Source of the DNA: Schleiferiaceae bacterium
GTDB taxonomy: Bacteria > Bacteroidota > Bacteroidia > Flavobacteriales > Schleiferiaceae
Length of the DNA: 17,574 nucleotides
NCBI GenBank assembly: GCA_030831045.1
Contig: JAURMB010000101.1
Coordinates: forward strand, 1 to 17,574
Direction of reading: 5' to 3'
Position 1 is the stretch's first letter, and each line of letters starts with the position of its first letter. Shown here in pieces: positions 14,478 to 17,574 of the stretch. The notes under the pieces are model-generated. The model was not told the origin of the DNA and did not search any database. It worked only from the letters and a program-made list of their open reading frames with translations. The position numbers were made by a program, and so were the translations under genes.

Positions 14478-15047
14478 GTGAATTTTTCAGAAATCCTCAG
14501 CGTTACCATGGTCCTCTTCGCGGTGATTGACATCATCGGAAGCATTCCCGTAATCATTTCGCTGCGCAACCGCGTCGGCCACATTCAAAGCGAAAAAGCC
14601 ACGCTTGCGGCCACCGTCATCATGATCCTCTTCCTTTTTGTGGGCGAGGGAATCCTCAAACTCTTTGGCGTTGACGTCGCCTCGTTTGCCGTCGCCGGCT
14701 CGCTGGTCCTGTTTTTTCTCGCCCTCGAAATGATTTTGGGGGTGCGCATCTACAAAGAGGCGGAACCGGAATCGGCCAGCATCGTGCCCATCGCCTTCCC
14801 GTTAATCGCAGGCGCCGGCACCCTAACGACCTTAATTTCTATTCGTTCGGAATTTCAAACGATCAACATCATCGCCGGAATCCTCATCAATTCGGTGCTC
14901 GTTTATGTGGTGCTCAAAACTACCCGGCATCTCGAGCAGATTTTGGGTAAAAACGGCATCAGCGTACTCCGCAAAGTGTTCGGAATCATTTTGCTCGCCA
15001 TCTCCGTCAAGCTGTTTACCCGCAACTTGCCCAACCTTTTATCGTAA
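14478..15047 (+). CDS. MarC family integral membrane protein
   Basis: This 189-aa protein has six predicted membrane segments (about 5-28, 41-62, 67-90, 101-121, 130-148 and 163-181). The start region MVLFAVIDIIGSIPVII, AGSLVLFFLALEMILG and FPLIAGAGTLTTLI are MarC (UPF0056) hallmarks. Members were once linked to multiple antibiotic resistance, a link later withdrawn; some are proposed amino-acid transporters. The GTG at 14478 is chosen because the in-frame extension to 14280 runs antisense through the DUF3109 gene and lacks family sequence. It ends 8 bases before glyS, so the two are probably co-transcribed. Confidence 0.92.
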   Translation: MNFSEILSVTMVLFAVIDIIGSIPVIISLRNRVGHIQSEKATLAATVIMILFLFVGEGILKLFGVDVASFAVAGSLVLFFLALEMILGVRIYKEAEPESASIVPIAFPLIAGAGTLTTLISIRSEFQTINIIAGILINSVLVYVVLKTTRHLEQILGKNGISVLRKVFGIILLAISVKLFTRNLPNLLS

Positions 15048-15055
15048 GTTCCGCC

Positions 15056-16606
15056 ATGTCCAATCCCAGCCCCGAAGAAGCATTTAAGCGCGTGATTGCG
15101 CACGCCAAAGAATACGGTTTCATTTTTCAGTCGAGCGAACTCTACGACGGCCTCAGCGCCGTGTACGACTACGGCCAAAATGGCGTACTGCTCAAAAACA
15201 ACCTCCGCACCTACTGGTGGAAGGCCATGGTGCAGCTTCAAGGCAACGTGGTCGGATTGGATTCCGCCATTTTTATGCACCCCACGGTTTGGAAGGCGAG
15301 CGGACACGTCGACGCGTTCAACGACCCGATGATCGACAACAAGGAAAGCAAGAAGCGCTACCGTGCCGATGTGCTCGTCGAAGACTACGCCGAAAAGCTG
15401 CGCCAAAAGGCCGACAAAGAAGTGGAGAAGGCCAAGGAGCGCTTCGGTGCCGCCTTTGACGAGGCGATGTACCGCAGCACCAATCCGCGCGTCGTCGAGT
15501 ACCTCAGCAAGGCCGATGCCGCGCTCACGCGCTTCAACAAGGCCCTCGAGGCCGGCGACTTTACCGAGGCGCGCCAAGTTCTGATCGACGAAAAAATCAC
15601 CTGCCCGGTGAGCGGCAGCGCCAACTGGACCGAACTGCGCCAGTTCAATTTGATGTTTGCGACCAAAATGGGGTCGGTAGCAGAAGACGCCAGCGACCTC
15701 TACCTGCGCCCCGAAACGGCTCAAGGCATCTTCGTGAACTTTCTCAACGTGCAAAAGACCGGGCGCATGAAGCTTCCGTTTGGTATTGCGCAAACGGGTA
15801 AGGCGTTTCGCAACGAAATCGTGGCCCGCCAATTCATCTTCCGAATGCGCGAATTCGAGCAGATGGAAATGCAGTACTTCGTTCGCCCTGGCAGCGAAAT
15901 GGAATGGTACGCCTACTGGAAGCACGCCCGCATGCAGTGGCACCTCGCGCTCGGACTCGGCGCCGACCGCTACCGCTTTCACGACCACGAGAAGCTCGCC
16001 CACTACGCCAATGCGGCTGCCGACATTGAGTTTCAGTTTCCGTTCGGATTCAAGGAGCTCGAAGGGATCCACTCGCGCACCGACTTTGATTTGAGCCGCC
16101 ATGAGGAGTTTTCTGGCCGCAAAGTGCAGTACTTCGATCCCGAAACCAACGAATCCTACACGCCATACGTTGTAGAGACTTCGGTGGGCCTCGACCGCCT
16201 GTTCTTGGCCGTGCTTGCCACCGCTCTAGATGAAGAGGTTCTGGAGGACGGCTCATCGCGCACGGTCCTTCGCCTTCCGTATGCGGTAGCGCCGACGCAG
16301 GTGGCCATTTTGCCGCTCCTCAAAAAGGACGGACTTCCCGAGCTTGCCCAAACAGTGTACGATGCGCTGCGCTGGGACTTCCAAGTAGCCGTCGATGAGA
16401 AAGATGCGATCGGCAAACGCTACCGCAGGCAAGACGCCGTGGGCACTCCGTACTGTGTAACGGTAGACCACCAAAGTTTAGTAGACCAAAGTGTAACCCT
16501 TCGAGACCGCGACAGCATGAAGCAAATACGTCTGAATATCAGCGATTTAAAGGCAAATCTGCACGAATCGGTGTCGATGACTTCGCTACTAAAAAAACTG
16601 ATTTAA
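15056..16606 (+). CDS. glyS: glycyl-tRNA synthetase (single-chain, homodimeric type)
   Basis: This 516-aa class II synthetase begins with the eukaryote-like/alpha2 GlyRS start (AKEYGFIFQSSELYDGLSAVYDYGQNG). Motif 2 is FRNEIVARQFIFRMREFEQ (around residues 250-268) and motif 3 ETSVGLDRLFLAVL (around 372-385). The C-terminal anticodon-binding domain contains PTQVAILPLLKKDG and GTPYCVTVDHQSLVDQSVTLRDRDSMKQIR. It charges tRNA-Gly and is the type used by Bacteroidota instead of the alpha2beta2 enzyme. An insertion rich in Lys, Glu and Ala (about 95-185) lies between motifs 1 and 2, normal for the family. It starts 8 bases after the MarC gene. Confidence 0.97.
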   Translation: MSNPSPEEAFKRVIAHAKEYGFIFQSSELYDGLSAVYDYGQNGVLLKNNLRTYWWKAMVQLQGNVVGLDSAIFMHPTVWKASGHVDAFNDPMIDNKESKKRYRADVLVEDYAEKLRQKADKEVEKAKERFGAAFDEAMYRSTNPRVVEYLSKADAALTRFNKALEAGDFTEARQVLIDEKITCPVSGSANWTELRQFNLMFATKMGSVAEDASDLYLRPETAQGIFVNFLNVQKTGRMKLPFGIAQTGKAFRNEIVARQFIFRMREFEQMEMQYFVRPGSEMEWYAYWKHARMQWHLALGLGADRYRFHDHEKLAHYANAAADIEFQFPFGFKELEGIHSRTDFDLSRHEEFSGRKVQYFDPETNESYTPYVVETSVGLDRLFLAVLATALDEEVLEDGSSRTVLRLPYAVAPTQVAILPLLKKDGLPELAQTVYDALRWDFQVAVDEKDAIGKRYRRQDAVGTPYCVTVDHQSLVDQSVTLRDRDSMKQIRLNISDLKANLHESVSMTSLLKKLI

Positions 16607-16616
16607 GTGTAGCCTC

Positions 16617-16646
16617 TTGCACGACTTAAAAATTGCACTACCTTTG
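16617..16646 (+). promoter_or_regulatory. Bacteroidota-type promoter of the acidic lipoprotein gene
   Basis: TTG (16617-16619) is followed by exactly 19 bases and TACCTTTG (16639-16646), a full match in sequence and spacing to the phylum's TTTG-N19-TAnnTTTG promoter apart from the first base (CTTG). The start would lie near 16651, giving a leader of about 40 bases that is A-rich before the ATG. It is the best promoter in the window. Confidence 0.82.
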
Positions 16647-16690
16647 CAGTGGATTTCGAAGTCCTAAACAATTAAAAACCAAAACCCAAA

Positions 16691-16885
16691 ATGAAAAAAG
16701 TAAGCTTTTTTCTGAGCGCCCTGGCCCTCGTTGCTTTCGCCGCTTGCAACAACGCCGCTGAAGAAGCAGTTGTTGAAGAGACCGTTGACACGACTGTGGT
16801 TGAAGAGGTAGTTACTGAAGACACCACCGCTGCTGCTGCTACCGAAGAGGTTGCTGCTGAAGGCGAAGAGGCTGCTGCTGAGTAA
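16691..16885 (+). CDS. small, very acidic predicted lipoprotein
   Basis: The protein is 64 aa. Residues 1-18 form a signal peptide (MKK, then a hydrophobic core) ending at a lipobox-like FAAC, with C19 the lipid-bearing residue. The 46-residue mature part uses only C, N, A, E, V, T, D and G: 15 acidic residues, no Lys or Arg and no aromatics, arranged in EE/TT/VV/AA doublets. Such a chain is probably disordered and strongly negative. Its Ala and Val codons are mostly GCT and GTT, unlike the GCC/GTG/GTC of neighbours, which can indicate high expression. It has its own strong promoter and terminator. I do not recognise a family and propose no function. Confidence 0.85.
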   Translation: MKKVSFFLSALALVAFAACNNAAEEAVVEETVDTTVVEEVVTEDTTAAAATEEVAAEGEEAAAE

Positions 16886-16910
16886 TTTTTCTCTAGAGCT
16901 CTAAAGAGAG

Positions 16911-16940
16911 AAGCCATCCGGGAGGGTGGCTTTTTTTTTT
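16911..16940 (+). terminator. intrinsic terminator after the acidic lipoprotein gene
   Basis: AAGCCATCC (16911-16919) pairs with GGGTGGCTT (16924-16932), one G-T wobble, around the 4-base loop GGGA, followed by T to 16940. It is 26 bases past the stop codon. The short palindromic stretch CTCTAGAGCTCT just upstream may extend the structure. Confidence 0.9.
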
Positions 16941-16955
16941 GCACTTGGTTTTGGT

Positions 16956-17040
16956 GCTTCTTGTTTCTCGTTGCTAGCGAACAAGGCGTCGATATCGAAC
17001 GTGCCGGCATGGCGTCCACCAGAGGCGAGAAACAGGAAGC
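16956..17040. repeat. imperfect 16-bp inverted repeat in a convergent gap
   Basis: GCTTCTTGTTTCTCGT (16956-16971) is the reverse complement of GCGAGAAACAGGAAGC (17025-17040) at 14 of 16 positions, with 53 bases between the arms. It lies between the lipoprotein terminator and the dCMP deaminase stop. There is no T run next to either arm in either direction, so it is not an obvious terminator. The rest of 16941-17050 shows no gene. Confidence 0.6.
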
Positions 17041-17050
17041 GAGTTGCCGG

Positions 17051-17473
17051 TTACAGGCGGGCGAGTTCCACCTCTACTCCGGCCTTGCGCAGGAAGTCGA
17101 CGCCCGAAAGGTCTTTGTACTCGGTGGCGTAGACGACGCGGCGGATTCCCGACTGGTGAATCAGCTTGCTGCACTCCCGGCAGGGCGACATGGTCAGGTA
17201 GAGCGTTGCGCCCTCGCACGACTGGGTCGTCGACGCCACTTTGAGGATGGCGTTGGCCTCGGCGTGCAGCACGTACCATTTGGTATAGCCGTCCTCGTCT
17301 TCGCAAAAGTTTTCGAATCCGCTCGGCGTGCCGTTGTACCCGTCCGAGATGATGCTGCGCCCCTTGACGATCAGTGCGCCTACCTGGCGGCGCTGGCAAT
17401 AGGAGAGCTTTGACCACTCGGCCGCCATGCGCAGGTAGGCTGCGTCGGATTTCGTGGTTTTTGAATTAGCCAT
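17051..17473 (-). CDS. deoxycytidylate (dCMP) deaminase family protein
   Basis: This 140-aa zinc deaminase has the HAE motif at 70-72 (VLHAEANAIL) and PCREC at 97-101, providing the His, catalytic Glu and two Cys ligands. The N-terminal SKLSYCQRRQVGALIV and YNGTPSGFENFCE are typical of the dCMP deaminase/ComEB group. The enzyme makes dUMP from dCMP for thymidylate synthesis, which fits with the nrdAB genes nearby in serving dNTP supply. ATG at 17473 is 19 bases after the tRNA-Leu gene on the same strand, so both may share a transcript. No -7 box is visible in that short gap. Confidence 0.94.
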   Translation of the reverse strand: MANSKTTKSDAAYLRMAAEWSKLSYCQRRQVGALIVKGRSIISDGYNGTPSGFENFCEDEDGYTKWYVLHAEANAILKVASTTQSCEGATLYLTMSPCRECSKLIHQSGIRRVVYATEYKDLSGVDFLRKAGVEVELARL

Positions 17474-17492
17474 AAGCTAAGAGGGGTCCTTG

Positions 17493-17573
17493 TGCCCAGG
17501 GCGGGAATCGAACCCGCACTCCAGGGGAACACGAGTTTGAGTCGTGCGCGTCTACCAATTCCGCCACCTGGGC
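17493..17573 (-). tRNA. tRNA-Leu (anticodon CAA)
   Basis: The - strand folds into a full 81-base cloverleaf. The acceptor stem is GCCCAGG with CCTGGGC, then discriminator A. The D region is GCGGAATTGGTAGACGC, the anticodon stem CACGA/TCGTG with loop CTCAAAC (anticodon CAA), and the T arm GCGGG-TTCGAAT-CCCGC. A long variable arm (TTCC-CCT-GGAG) marks it as class II and, with the anticodon, as leucine. The 3' CCA is not encoded (the next bases are CAA), so it must be added. The 5' end is one base from the window edge, so its promoter is outside. Confidence 0.95.
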
Positions 17574-17574
17574 A

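Noticed and set aside
14903..16102. Long antisense open frame (399 codons) opposite glyS
   Set aside because: The + strand encodes an unmistakable glycyl-tRNA synthetase. GC-rich codon bias leaves the opposite strand open by chance, and the peptide resembles no family.

Overview
The window looks like a GC-rich chromosome segment from a member of the Bacteroidota, probably Flavobacteriales-like; the order is a guess. Three things point there. There are Bacteroidota-type promoter elements (TTG, then about 19 bases, then TAnnTTTG), best seen at 16617-16646. DAHP synthase is fused to a C-terminal chorismate mutase, an arrangement common in that phylum. DnaG has lost most zinc-ribbon ligands in the manner I recall for flavobacterial primases. 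Gene density is very high and almost everything is housekeeping. I see no insertion sequence, prophage, CRISPR array or defence island.

Left part (1-5882, + strand): one tight gene train. It starts with the 3' end of an unrecognised protein carrying a 7-bp tandem repeat array that encodes a heptapeptide linker. Then come rsmI, DAHP synthase/chorismate mutase, recJ, trmB, an alkyltransferase-like protein, a MmcQ/YjbR protein and a DUF502 membrane protein. Most junctions are ATGA or GTGA overlaps or gaps of 0-4 bases, so coupled translation is likely. The genes serve rRNA and tRNA methylation, DNA repair and the entry to aromatic amino acid synthesis.

Middle part (5879-10123, - strand): a second co-directional cluster, read right to left. 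It holds a 53-aa membrane protein (too short for usual ORF cut-offs), a TerB-DnaJ protein, a long-chain polyprenyl diphosphate synthase, dnaG and a YvlD-like membrane protein whose stop codon overlaps the DUF502 stop. A strong intrinsic terminator (10187-10215) separates it from the class Ia ribonucleotide reductase operon nrdB-nrdA (13681 to 10238, - strand).

Right part: a Cys-rich DUF3109 gene (-) is divergent from a MarC-family gene (+). These are followed by glycyl-tRNA synthetase (+), a tiny very acidic lipoprotein (+) with the best promoter and terminator in the window, then dCMP deaminase and tRNA-Leu(CAA) on the - strand at the right edge. nrdAB and dCMP deaminase both feed dNTP supply, and dnaG and recJ act in replication and repair.

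The most unusual signals are the frame-shifting 7-bp repeat array at the left edge, which could act as a phase-variable switch; the recurrence of TACCTTTG-like boxes only 4-8 bases ahead of start codons, which suggests leaderless mRNAs; and the acidic lipoprotein. I found no convincing new multi-gene system.
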